Positions 1 to 9,529 of a stretch of DNA of 64,000 bases are shown here, in pieces. The notes beneath the pieces were generated by a model. It was given only the letters and a program-made list of their open reading frames with translations, was not told the origin of the DNA and ran no database searches. Source of the stretch: Ananas comosus (lineage: Eukaryota; Streptophyta; Magnoliopsida; Poales; Bromeliaceae); the NCBI RefSeq assembly GCF_001540865.1, contig NC_033632.1, forward strand, positions 9,730,888 through 9,794,887, written 5' to 3'. The position numbers and the translations under genes are program-made. How positions within the stretch are numbered: the first letter of the stretch is position 1; each line of letters begins with the position of its first letter.

Positions 1-295
1 TTTGATAGAAAATTCTTATTCATTACCTAGTAAAGATGCAATAACCCCAGATCTTAATTGAAGGATCTGATCAATCTATTTTAGGAGTCGTTCAATATTT
101 GGCCGTTCGTTTTATATCCTCTTGATGGACCTTTAATAATAATTTCGAAAAGGTTACGAAATTTATTTTCTAGAATTTCAGATACCTCTAAGATCATGTT
201 TAATGATGGGATATCGATTCGAAAGCCGAAACTATCGAAAACAACTTAGATACGAAAATGACTCCTATAACCATAAAGAGTATAGTAGCCCTAAC
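1..295 (-). mobile_element. End of a small fold-back (MITE-like) element
   Basis: Read on the minus strand, this tract follows the same order as 63691-64000: a CTATACTC-type start, a GTTTTCGAT segment, a TTCTAGAAAATAAATTTCGTAA segment (shared core TCTAGAAAATAAATTTCG), then matching downstream blocks. It ends at GTAGCCCTAAC next to a (TA)n run at 296-314, the same kind of flank other members have. Only one end is inside the window. It codes for nothing. Confidence 0.7.
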
Positions 296-379
296 TATAT
301 ATATATATATATAAATATTATATAGAATAGCTGAATACAATTAATAGTAAAATGCTCTTTTGCTATTCAAGTTTTATAA

Positions 380-597
380 TCCTTAGGAATGTAAAAATTG
401 GAAGTCAGGGATGATATTAGTCGGTTAGAGTTGAGTGTCCCGCCTAGGGTTGAGTGGTCGCCCACTGGGTTATAATATCTTAATCCAATGTTAGAAATAA
501 TGAAAGAGTCATACACAAAGGCTAAAAAACTGTAGCCAACAATGAATTTGCTACTAATATAGCCTAGTCCAACTCTATATATATATATATAGAACTA
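380..597. repeat. Remnants of MITE body plus (TA)n tract
   Basis: Contains pieces such as CTAGGGTTGAGTGGTCG, which also occur inside the neighbouring fold-back elements, then a (TA)n run at about 576-591. No coding potential is seen. It looks like an older, broken copy of the same element group. Confidence 0.4.
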
Positions 598-817
598 GCT
601 ACTAATGCTATAATAGCACCAAGTCATTGGTCTAACAATTTTGGCCATTGATTAGAGATGTGCGGCTAGGATGAATGTAGACCCCCTAGGGTTGAGTGGC
701 GTGGTTGGTTGAATAGTATGATCTAACTGATGGGTGAAAATGGATAAATAAAAGGTAGATCATAAACGCAAAACTTGGTAGCACCAAAGTGCTTCGTGCT
801 ATATAATAAATAGTAGC
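598..817. mobile_element. MITE-like fold-back element (AGCACCAA word type)
   Basis: The left end GCTACTAATGCTATAATAGC and the right end, read in reverse complement (GCTACTATTTATTATATAGC), are inverted copies. The body carries the shared segment CCTAGGGTTGAGTGGCGTGG followed by a GTTGAATAGTATGATCTAAC-like block found in the other members. It is flanked on the left by (TA)n. Non-coding. Confidence 0.7.
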
Positions 818-823
818 CAAGAC

Positions 824-1300
824 TCTTCTCTCATCTCTCACCAGACCGACGAGGATAGCTCAGAGCGATGCGGGACGTAGCTCTTGGGATCAACGGGAAG
901 GTAACTCGCAAGGGGGTCCATCAGGAACCGTCTCTGGGAACAGTCAAAAAGCGGAGCTCCACTCGGAGCCTAGGGGGCAGATCCATTTCTAGTCTCCTTC
1001 GAAGAACTCCTCCATCATCTCCTCTTGCTCCCCACAGAAGAAAGAGCACGTCGTCCTCGATCCCTCACATGCCGGCCCAGATTCTCTCGCTCGTCACGTC
1101 GACGCCACCCCTCGATGCGACATCACCGATGCACTCATCTCATCTCGCGTCTATATATATATTATATATATATATACAGCACAGCAACAATCATGCATCT
1201 ATCTGGAATTTAGAATATTTTTAGGATATTAGTGGTGTTATTTGAATAGTATAAATCTAAAAGAGATTAATTTCAAAATGTAGATTTAACGGTTAAAAAA
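824..1300. other. GC-richer stretch, origin unknown
   Basis: The base composition at about 850-1150 is richer in G+C than its surroundings, and a 118-codon open frame runs on the plus strand at 868-1224. Its predicted product is rich in Ser, Arg and Pro, has no motif I recognise, and ends in a low-complexity (TA)n stretch. It could be a captured leader or exon fragment; I do not call a gene. Confidence 0.3.
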
Positions 1301-1307
1301 TGTGACG

Positions 1308-1462
1308 CGACCGTCGATAGAGCAAGTGCGCAAAGGCTTGATGGTGATGTACCCAGAGTTCCACGGTTCGAAATCATAGGTTGATTACATTTTCTAGCTA
1401 AGTTTATTCTAATGAATAAAACGAAGGCGGAGGAAGTGTTACCTATCTCTCTAAAAAAAAAG
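1308..1462 (+). mobile_element. tRNA-derived SINE
   Basis: A box-A-like stretch (AGCAAGTGCGCAAAGGCTTG, 1321-1340) is followed by a box-B-like GGTTCGAAATC at about 1365-1375, a tail TTACCTATCTCTCT and an A-run at 1453-1461. The same order is seen in the SINE at 50725-50875. The short repeat GGTTAAAA at 1291 and 1466 may be a remnant of the target duplication, but the left copy lies about 10 bases away from the element start. Confidence 0.7.
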
Positions 1463-1883
1463 AAGGGTTAAAAGTTAATACAAAAAGTCCAAAATACTTA
1501 TTATACATCTTCTAATTTAACTCTCTTCTCTCTCTCTAAAATAATTTGGGTGAATGCACGCGAGAGACTTAGTGGTCTAATCCATATCGAAAAAGACTGT
1601 AGAATTATTTAATTCTAATACGTATAACCTTTCTAATTATATATATTAGGAGCTTCGTTTTAACTTTAGCCCCTGGCAAAATTTTCATATTTTAAAAATT
1701 AGCGCCTGTCAAAAATTATTTGTAAAAATGGCCCTGAGCCTGCCATGCAGGTCGCACGTCACGTCACCGGGCAGGAGGGGCCGTGTGTTTAAGTGAAACA
1801 CGGTGAACCCATTCATAGTGTTCAAACACCGGTGAATGGTTCACCGTGTTTAGTAAGTATTTTAATGAAAAGAGGAATAGGGA
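1463..1883. other. Intergenic, with a strong hairpin
   Basis: No gene is seen. The text at 1655-1740 (GCCCCTGGCAAAATTTTC and following) resembles the outer ends of plant TIR elements, but I found no matching partner nearby. The hairpin at 1796-1851 is listed separately. Confidence 0.4.
1796..1851. repeat. Perfect 14-bp-arm hairpin
   Basis: AAACACGGTGAACC at 1796-1809 is exactly complementary to GGTTCACCGTGTTT at 1838-1851. The 28-base spacer has its own partial symmetry around ACCGGT. It could be a foldback RNA or a remnant of an inverted-repeat element; there is no coding sequence beside it. Confidence 0.6.
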
Positions 1884-1957
1884 GTAGGGATGTCAATAGA
1901 TATGGATATCGAATATTAGCGAACTCTCAAAACCGATAAATTTATATATATAGATAC

Positions 1958-2003
<46 letters not shown>

Positions 2004-2340
2004 ATATAGATAATATACATAATTGCCAAATACCGATCTTGGAACTGAATGTAGTTACGAATATAGTGCATGCAATTGCAACTGTATATAACCAAACAAC
2101 CTCTAAAAAAACTCCCTTTCGTTCTGTCATTAATTTTATGTAGAGATGTCAACGAGCTGAATTCAAAATGAGTTTTCAATAATTTAAACCTAAATCTGAC
2201 TGTTGAATTTGAAATTTGAATCTGAACCTATAAAATCGTCGGACTTTAAAATTCATAACTGAACCCGAACTCGACATAAAAATTGAATCCAAATCCGAAC
2301 TAGAAAAACTTGAACCCAAAAACAATCATTTCTCTTTACC
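1884..2340. mobile_element. Truncated TIR element, left copy
   Basis: It starts with TAGGGATGTCAATAGATATG, which is the inverted partner of the end at about 19850. A block at 2083-2330 is repeated in the same orientation at 19271-19518 with roughly 90% identity by eye. A (TA)n run lies at 1961-1997. The right part is missing. Non-coding; class uncertain, perhaps hAT-like or another TIR superfamily. Confidence 0.55.
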
Positions 2341-2478
2341 AGAAACCAACGTGCGTGTCACTTCATCGTCACACGTTCGGTTGAATATCATTAGAAATAT
2401 AGTAATATATAGTTGAAAAAATATATATAGTTAGAAATGCCATACCTAATTACAATTGTTATATATATTTCATGAGTC

Positions 2479-2617
2479 CGACTACTATACTTTTATGAGT
2501 ATTGGCTCCCTCATACTCATAAGTTTTTGGTCCTTAGATTTATTCCATTAATCATTTTCATCCGTTAGATCATACTATTTAACCAACTACCCACTCAACC
2601 CTAGGGGACCACTAGTA
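2479..2617. mobile_element. MITE-like element, right half missing
   Basis: It starts CGACTACTATACTTTTATGA and follows the element at 47387-47626 nearly base for base for about 130 bases, through CTCAACCCTAGGGGACCACT. At 2617-2620 it runs straight into the middle of the gypsy LTR, so both elements were cut at the same junction. Confidence 0.75.
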
Positions 2618-4359
2618 TTTTCATTTACCCAATATGTGGCGAAACCCTTGGGTTTGCCTACGCCTCACATATCTATCCAATTGGGTAAGGAGACTCCATG
2701 TGTCCCCGAACCCGGGACTGTCAGCGGACATCCACTCTGTCCTAATCGCCCGACGCTCCGGAGTACTCGACGACCAATCCTCTTCATGTGAGGATATGGA
2801 TGGCTTTACCATCCCGAATAACGGACCGTGAGCTTGATCTATTCCACGTGAGGATACCCTACGAACTAGGGCCAACATTTTCTCAGAACTCATCTATTCC
2901 GACATTCATGCATAATTACTTAGCTATACTAAGTTCATTGTTCACGAGTCATTTACTAGGGAATCGACCTATCCCTAAGTTCATGAACCTCCAGTGTCAA
3001 GTACACAACATAATGCCACTCGTTCTGTTCTTTAAACATTTAGATGCCACTCTCTATGTCATTAAATAACCATCGAGTTCATCTCTTTCCTTTCGCACTA
3101 TAGGATTCATGTTCCGACCCAATCCTTACTTATCCATTCACCAAGTATTCCATGTACACTAGGTTAACATTTAGAAGCATAAGAAAAAGGTATTACCATA
3201 CAATCCTACAATGCAGCATGCAAGAGATGAGATTATATGTTATTTTAAGACATAATAGAGAGTTCGGTTGCTTCGGGATGACACCCCCCACCTTTGAGGG
3301 TATGAAGGTTTTAGAAATGCTTCTCGCCGAACGTTACGACGAGGTCTCAGCCTCCTTGGTCCAAAACGGCGCTCAATCAGCTATATTTCACTGATAGCTT
3401 TTTACCCGCTCGACGAATCGAAAAACCGACTTCGTCCCCGCGTTTAGACTCCTAGCAATTAGGTTTAGATGTCAACAAGTGAGATCAAACCCATTGTTTT
3501 CCAAAAACCCCAACTTGGGTGCCCTAGGGTTCACATCTTACAATTTGCACTATAGAACCCTAACTTCTAGCTCTATTCCACCATTAATAGTGCTAGAGGT
3601 CCATTTGACCTCATCTCAAAAGCTAAAAACCCCAAAACCCTAAGTTCTACCGTTAGGGTTCAAGAGCTTACCTCTAGGTTAGCTCCAATGGAGAGGAGAG
3701 GAAGAGGGAGATGCTCCAAGCCTTCTCTAGCTTGCTCTCCTCCTTCTTCTTCTTCTCTTTTCCTTCTTCTCCTTCTCTTTTCTTTCTTCTTTTCCTTGAG
3801 AGAGAGAGGGAGAGCTAAGGGAGAGAGAGTGAGGGTGGAAATGAGAGGGGAAGAGAGAGCCCTTTGCTCTCTATACACTCTAACTAAGGCATAAATTGCA
3901 GCTAAGCCCCTCGACTTTACTCCTCTCAAGTTTCTCTGCCTGGGCAGATTTCGCGCGGAGGGACCGGTCCTTCCCTGCCAGGAACCGGTCCCTGAGGACC
4001 TTCCCAATTTCACGCGTACAGGAACTGGTCCCTGCTCGAGAGACAGGTCCCCAGGGACCGGTCCTCCTGATGAGGGACCGGTCCCCGAGAGCCTTCTGCC
4101 TGGTTGCTCTTACGAGAACTGGTCCTTCTGGCCAGGGACCGGTTGCATCAGCTGTCTGCCGCAACCTCAGCTACGGGGATCGGTCCTTCCCTGCCAGGGA
4201 CCGGTCCCCGAGAGTAGAACCTGCCAAATGCATATTTTTGCATCTTTGCTCTCGCGGACTCGACTCCAAAGCACTTTTGTGTTTTGGACATCTCTAGCTT
4301 TTCTAAAGCCTACTCACTCGAAGTATAACTCTCGGATTTTGAGAATTCACATCCTTACA
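2618..4359 (-). repeat. 3' LTR of the gypsy element, truncated
   Basis: Collinear with 10258-12024 of the 5' LTR. About 730 bases that correspond to 9530-10257 are missing, including the terminal TGTCACG end. Near 4318 it also lacks 27 bases present in the 5' LTR at about 11964-11990. It ends in TTACA at 4359. Confidence 0.88.
3955..4210. promoter_or_regulatory. Array of GGGACCGGTCCC words in U3
   Basis: About ten copies of GGGACCGGTCCC or one-to-two-mismatch variants lie in 250 bases, many in pairs about 25 bases apart with CCGAGAG or CCCTGCCAGG between. In the coding orientation of the LTR this is 150-400 bases from the 5' end, just upstream of a CT/GA-rich leader-like stretch. The matching array of the 5' LTR is at 11595-11860. 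A regulatory role is inference from position. Confidence 0.6.
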
Positions 4360-4374
4360 TCCTCCCCTCCTTAA
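4360..4374 (-). other. Polypurine tract of the gypsy element
   Basis: On the coding strand AAGGAGGGGAGGA stands directly before the TGTAAGG start of the 3' LTR. This is the expected position for the primer of plus-strand DNA synthesis. Confidence 0.8.
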
Positions 4375-4430
4375 AAGGAGTTTCGTCCTCGAAATTGATT
4401 CAGCTTAAATTTAAACTCAGTTTCTATACC

Positions 4431-5273
4431 TTATTCCTCAAACAAGTGAGGGTGATGCTTTCTCATCAGATTTTCGAGTTCCCAGGTGGCCTCGCGATCA
4501 TCATGATTGCTCCACCGGATCTTCAGGTATAGAATCTCGTGATTTCGCAGCTTTCGCACTTCTCGGGCGATAACCATCACCGGAAACTCTTCATAGCTCA
4601 AGTCTTCTTGGAGTTCCGGCGGCTCGTATAGCATCGCATGCTCGGGGTCATGAATGTACTTGCGAAGGTTGGAGACATGGAACACATTGTGTACATCCGC
4701 GAGCTTCGGCGGCAAGGCAAGTCGATAGGCCACCGTGCCAACTCGCTCCAATATCTCATATGGTCCAATGTATCGGGGACTTAACTTTCCCCGCACTCCA
4801 AACCACTTCACACCCCGCATTGGCGAAACTTTTAAGAATACGCGGTCACCCACCGCAAATTCTAGGTCTCGACGGCGCCTATCAGCATAACTTTTCTTTC
4901 TCAACTGCGCCGTGAGCAATCTCTTGCGAGCAAGGCGGACTTTCTCCTCTACTTCTCGCAACACGTCTGGGCCGAACTCTGCACCCTCACCCACATCGCT
5001 CCAATGTATAGGAGATCGACACTTCCGCCCGTAGAGGGCCTCGAGCGGTGCCATCTCTATACTAGCATGATAACTGTTGTTGTAGGCGAACTCGGCCATC
5101 GGCAAATGATCACACCAACTCCCCTTATAGTCGATGACACACGCCCGCAGCATACCCTCCAGAGTTTGAATGGTCCTTTCTGTTTGCCCATTTGTCTGAT
5201 GATGGAATGCTGTACTAAAATCGAGCCGTGTGCCAAGGGCTTCCTGCAGGCTCTTTCAGAAGTGTGAAGTAAA
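4431..5273 (-). pseudogene. Gypsy integrase C-terminal half with chromodomain-like tail
   Basis: The open part 4431-5153 encodes the end of the integrase core (HLPMAEFAYNNSYHASIEMA), the GPY/F module (GPYEILERVGTVAYRLALP) and a tail with EVRKLRNHEILYLKIRW and ATWELENLM, the pattern of plant chromovirus chromodomain-like tails. The same frame extends back to 5273 through TNGQTERTIQTLEGM, but two in-frame stops, at about 5235-5240 (in place of the usual Trp) and at 5271-5273 after DRDP, break it from the upstream integrase. The domain normally joins complementary DNA to the chromosome; chromodomain tails are thought to guide integration to particular chromatin. This copy cannot work alone. Confidence 0.9.
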
Positions 5274-6299
5274 CTAGGGGTCGCGATCCAACACGATTGA
5301 TTTTGGCACCCCGTGCAATCTCACTATCTTATCAAGGTACACCTGCGCCAACTTGTCGCCTGCCCACGTGGTGTGGATCGGCAAAAAGTGAGTTGACTTC
5401 GTCAATCGGTCCATAATTACCCATATTGCATCGTGGCCGCCCATTGAACGAGGTAAGCCGACCACGAAGTCCATTGATATGTCCTCCCATTTCCAAACGG
5501 GGATTGGTAGGCTTTGAAGCTTGCCCGCTGGAAACCGACGCTCCGCCTTCACTTGTTGGCATACTAAGCACTTAGCCACGAAGCGTCCAATATCGCCTTT
5601 CATTCCAGACCACCAATAGTGCATTTTTAATCCCTGATACATCTTGGTGCCGCCCGGGTGATCACAATAAGGCGACCAATGTGCCTCTTGCAAGATTAGC
5701 TCCTGAATCTTCTCATTATTCAGCACACACCATCGATTTCGAAATCGAAGTGCACCATCGGCGTCTACCATGAAATCGCCGCCATGACCATTCTCGATGT
5801 CACGCCGCACATTTTGGAGTTCCGGGTCCACGGGTTGTAGATCTTTGATCCTCTCCAACAGGTTCGGTTGGAACACGAGCGCGGTCAACTGGGCCGGAAT
5901 CTCGGGAGTAACCACCTCAAGGTTCATTCGCTCTATGTCCAGCCATAGGGGTGTTTGATTTGTAACCCACATAGCGAGGTTCTCCGCCGACTTTCTGCTC
6001 AGTGCATCCGTGACCACATTCGCCTTCCCCGGGTGGTAAAGGATATCCACGTTGTAATCCTTTAACAATTCTAACCACCGTCGTTGTCGCATGTTGAGCT
6101 CTTTTTGTGTGAACAGATACTTTAGGCTCTTGTGGTCGGTATAGATCTCACAATGGGTACCGTATAGGTAGTGCCGCCACAACTTCAAGGCGAAGATTAC
6201 CGCCGATAGCTCCAAGTCATGAATGGGGTAGTTCTTTTCATAGCTCTTCAACTGACGGATGCATAAGCAATTACCTTCCTGCCTTGCATCAAAACACAT
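5274..6299 (-). pseudogene. Gypsy RNase H C-terminus and integrase N-terminal half
   Basis: It begins with the later part of RNase H ([29 protein letters not shown]), then a connection region ([18 protein letters not shown]). The integrase zinc finger follows ([17 protein letters not shown] then [10 protein letters not shown]) and the first core motifs ([25 protein letters not shown]). It stops after SIVLDRDP at 5271. Upstream it overlaps the preceding reading frame at about 6248-6299, which shows a frameshift inside RNase H. Length and order are typical of the family apart from these breaks. Confidence 0.9.
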
Positions 6300-6715
6300 T
6301 CCAATCCTAGATAGGAAGCATTGCTATAGACCACAAAGTCTTCGCCCTGCACCGGTAGAGCGAGTACCGGAGTCGAAGTCAATCTTTCCTTCAACACTTT
6401 GAAACTCCGGTCGCACTCCTTGCTCCAAACGAATTTGGTGCCTTTCTGAGCCAGACAAGTAAGTGGAATTACTATCTCCGAGAAGCCCTCCACGAACCGT
6501 CTATAGTAGCCCGCCAGACCCACGAAGCTTCTAACTTCTGTGACATTCGTTGGGCGCGGCCAATCCTTGATTGCCTCAACTTTCCTCTGGTCTACCGAAA
6601 CTCCACCCGCAGAAATCACATGCCCTAGAAATGCGACCTCTTGGAGCCAGAAGTCACACTTCTTTAACTTAGCATATAGCTTCTCCGCCCGAAGGACTTG
6701 AAGCACAATCCTCAA
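6248..6715 (-). pseudogene. Gypsy RT thumb and RNase H start
   Basis: Continues the reverse transcriptase after an in-frame TAG at 6716-6718. Motifs seen are [39 protein letters not shown] and the start of RNase [19 protein letters not shown]. The first catalytic Asp of RNase H, usually in a YSDAS context, reads Asn here, and a Gly of GLGCV reads Glu, so the nuclease would be dead even without the frameshift that follows near 6250. Confidence 0.88.
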
Positions 6716-6718
6716 ATG

Positions 6719-7303
6719 CTAGGCATGTTCCTCGTCACTACGAGAATAGACCAATATGTCGTCTATGAAGACCACGACGAATCGGTTCAAATACTTCCTG
6801 AAGACACGGTTCATCAAATCCATGAACGCCGCTGGAGCATTCGTGAGTCCAAATGGCACGACCGTGAATTCATAGTGCCCGTACCTCGTACGAAATGTAG
6901 TTTTCTGCACATCCTCCGGCTTGATCTTCAACTGGTGATAGCCGGACTGCAAATCTATCTTCGAGTACACACACGACCCTTGCAACTGATCGAACAGGTC
7001 ATTGATTCGGGGTAGTGGGTACTTGTTCTTAATCATGACTCTGTTCAACTCTTGATAATCCACGCAGAGTCGAAACGATCCGTCCTTCTTCCGCATAAAT
7101 AATACCGGGGCTCCCCACGGTGATACACTTGGTCGGATGAATTGCTTGTTGAGGAGGTCCTGTAACTGACTCCTCAACTCTTTCAATTCTACCAGCGCCA
7201 TTCGGTACAGAGCCTTCGAGATCGGTGCGGTACCGAGAATCAAGTCTATGACAAACTCGATCTCCCAATTTGGTGGTATCCCCGGTAACTCCGCGGGAAA
7301 CAT
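6719..7303 (-). pseudogene. Gypsy reverse transcriptase
   Basis: Clear RT motifs in order: [72 protein letters not shown] and the catalytic [11 protein letters not shown]. It copies element RNA into DNA in the cytoplasmic particle. It is preceded by a frameshift at about 7300 that separates it from the protease frame, and ends at a TAG (6716-6718) where the family continues with [10 protein letters not shown]. The RT core residues themselves look intact. Confidence 0.93.
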
Positions 7304-7817
7304 TCGGGAACTCCCGCACCACTGATAACTCCTCTAATGTTGGAGCTACTCGATCCACTTCCACAACAACTGCCAAGAACGCTACGCAACCGCTGTTGAC
7401 CAACTTTCTTGCTCTTGTCGCCCACACCGTCGCGGCGAAGCACGAGCTTTGACAAGCCCGATAAGTGAACTCCTTCTGTCCTGGCTCATGAAACGTAACC
7501 ACTCTGCTCTTGCAGTCGATCGTTGCGTGATACTTTGAGAACCAGTCTATGCCCAATATGACATCGAACTCTTTAAGGTTCTTGAGCTCTAGCATCCTAA
7601 TGGGCATTATCCAGTTGCCTACTTGTACTAGACACGATGAGCATTCCGTGTAGGTATTAAATGTCGACCCAGGGCCCTGAACTCGCCACTTGCCATCACT
7701 CGCCTCTATGAGTATGTCATGCATGCGTGCGAATGATCTACTGATAAATGAAAGCGTGGCTCCTGTATCAAACATAGCCCTGGAGCGAACTCCGTTAATT
7801 AAAACCATACCTGCCAC
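7300..7817 (-). pseudogene. Gypsy aspartic protease
   Basis: The active-site motif MFDTGATLSFIS is near the start, followed by the flap region and the second structural motif FDVILGIDWFSKYHATIDC, as in retropepsin-like plant gypsy proteases. It would cut the polyprotein. Its frame runs on to 7029 after the RT start, but that stretch is a shadow: at about 7300 the family frame switches to the RT, so a one- or two-base shift has occurred. Confidence 0.9.
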
Positions 7818-7917
7818 TTGGCGATGCTCCTCCGTCTCCGCAGGCTCCTTGGCTTGGACCTAAGCGGCGAATACTCGTCCGCTCGGGCCGATCGCGCCAT
7901 CTCGGGCTGGCGCGGCA

Positions 7918-8598
7918 TCATCGCACGTCCCGCCGACACAGCCGTCGGTGGGACTCCTCCATAGTGAGCCGGAACCGCCGGCGCCGATGCAATGGATGGG
8001 GCAGGTGAGGTTCCTCCCCGGGGCAATCCCACACAAAGTGCCCCGGTTGCCCACACTTGTAGCACTTGCTTTTGCGCTGCCTGCAACGCGACACCGGGTG
8101 GTCTTCGCCACATATGATGCACCGTCGCATTCCACTGCCCTTTGGCTGAGTCCGCGGATACTTCGGGGGCTTCTTGGAATGTGCTTGTCCCTCCGAACCG
8201 CTGCCTTGATGCTTCTTGCATTTGTCATTGGACTCGACCAACATCTCGCGCTTCTCCCGAACATGGGCGTCACCGTGCCCCGCCTAAAGTGCTCGATCGA
8301 AGACCTCCGCGAAGGTCGTGAGCTTGAGTATCTGCACGGCCTTGTAGATCCCCGGCCGAAGTCCTCGTAAGAACCAGTCGGCTTGGTCCCGGTCATCTCG
8401 TACCACATCCGGAACACAGTCAATAATGTGGGAGAACTCCTGCTCATACTGCGCTACTGAGCAGTCCCCTTGCTCCAACTTGCGGAACTTCTCCTGGAGC
8501 TTCCGCTTCAATGTGTCGGAAAAATAATTGGCGAACATTGCCCTCTTGAACTCCTCCCACAGCATTGGTGGAAGATCGGAAAGCCGATCTCGCTTCAC
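7918..8598 (-). pseudogene. Gypsy gag: capsid C-terminus and nucleocapsid
   Basis: The part at 8284-8598 encodes a Retrotrans_gag capsid segment (LWEEFKRAMFANYFSDTLK, KFRKLEQGDCSVAQYEQEF). After a frame change near 8244-8284, the part at 7918-8244 holds two zinc knuckles: CIICGEDHPVSRC (a Cx2Cx3Hx4C variant) and CYKCGQPGHFVWDC (Cx2Cx4Hx4C). These bind element RNA during packaging. At least one frameshift lies inside. Confidence 0.88.
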
Positions 8599-8604
8599 GC
8601 GCTT

Positions 8605-9196
8605 CCATCACACCTTTGTCGCCTTTTCTAAGAAGTGGGTGGCAAGATACACCTTATCCCTCTCCAAGGTACGCAAGTCCTCGAAGAGCGTTTCCATCGA
8701 GTCAACCCACGACTCGACCATCGCCGACTCTACCTTCTCGCCCTCGAAGATGGGCAGATGAAACTTGTTAAACTTGATAAAAGCCGCCAACGCACGATCC
8801 CCCTCCACGTCTTCGGCCATCATATCGGGTGTCGCCGATCCCGACGCCGCTGGAGGTACAATAGCGGTGGTGGACGTGCCGTCACCGGAGCCGCCGCAAT
8901 ACCCTCACCCTCTGCCGCCTCGGGTACACGAGTCAAGGGTGCGGGCGGGACACCGCCTCAATCATTGTTGCGGCCGTCGCCGCGATCTGTCGCTCCAAAA
9001 GCTCCTGGAGCTGCTCAAATCGAGTCTCCTGGCGCTGCACCACATTGGTCAATGCGGTCACTTGCGCTTGCAACCGATCGATCTCGCTCGGTTCAGCTTG
9101 CTCGGGCACCTCAGGAGGCGGTGCCGGAGTAGATCTCGTACTCGAGCGTCCCCTTGGCGCCGTTAGCTCCTGAAACGCAATCGCACGGTTAATCAT
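8605..9196 (-). pseudogene. Gypsy gag N-terminal part
   Basis: The likely start is the ATG at 9194-9196 (MINRAIAFQELTAPRG), followed by a predicted coiled stretch with VPEQAEPSEIDRLQAQVTAL. A Pro/Ala-rich linker at 8824-8932 changes frame at least twice. The capsid start at 8608-8823 reads FIKFNKFHLPIFEGEKVE and ends in a TGA at 8605-8607, where Trp is expected. Start choice: first Met in frame, 320 bases after the primer site. Confidence 0.78.
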
Positions 9197-9512
9197 CTTA
9201 ACTGACTACATCATCGAAATTACGACACATAACGACCCAACAACAAGAATCGAGCGGAAGCACACAAGTGTACTTATTCTAGACTCTCGGTATTATGTCG
9301 TCGGTCGCCGACACAACCACCTTAAGACAAGAGCTAATACCACTTGAATCTACCTCTAGTAATTACTAGAGATATATTACCAACTTCGACCCAATCGAAT
9401 CACTTCCACTACCGTTATAGGTTTACGTTCCAGTCACGCACCTATAGCCTTAGGTTACCAACCTAGGGTCTCCTATGTCATTCTAGACTTTCTCTCTTTA
9501 CTTGCTCTTATT

Positions 9513-9524
9513 GCTCTGATACCA
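9513..9524 (-). other. Primer-binding site (initiator Met tRNA type)
   Basis: The minus strand reads TGGTATCAGAGC, the standard plant initiator-Met-tRNA complement, five bases inside the end of the 5' LTR. Confidence 0.93.
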
Positions 9525-9529
9525 CAAAC

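Noticed and set aside
868..1224. 118-codon ORF as a gene
   Set aside because: No known motif, low-complexity end running through (TA)n, and no splice or promoter context.
2621..3394. Several ORFs of 65-93 codons
   Set aside because: They lie in the gypsy LTR, recur in its other copy with frame changes, and have no motif.
3955..4210. CRISPR array
   Set aside because: Words are short, palindromic, variable and irregularly spaced, with no conserved long repeat and no cas genes; the context is a plant LTR.
7029..7299. Extension of the protease ORF past the RT start
   Set aside because: The RT is read in another frame over the same bases with all its motifs; the extension has none.
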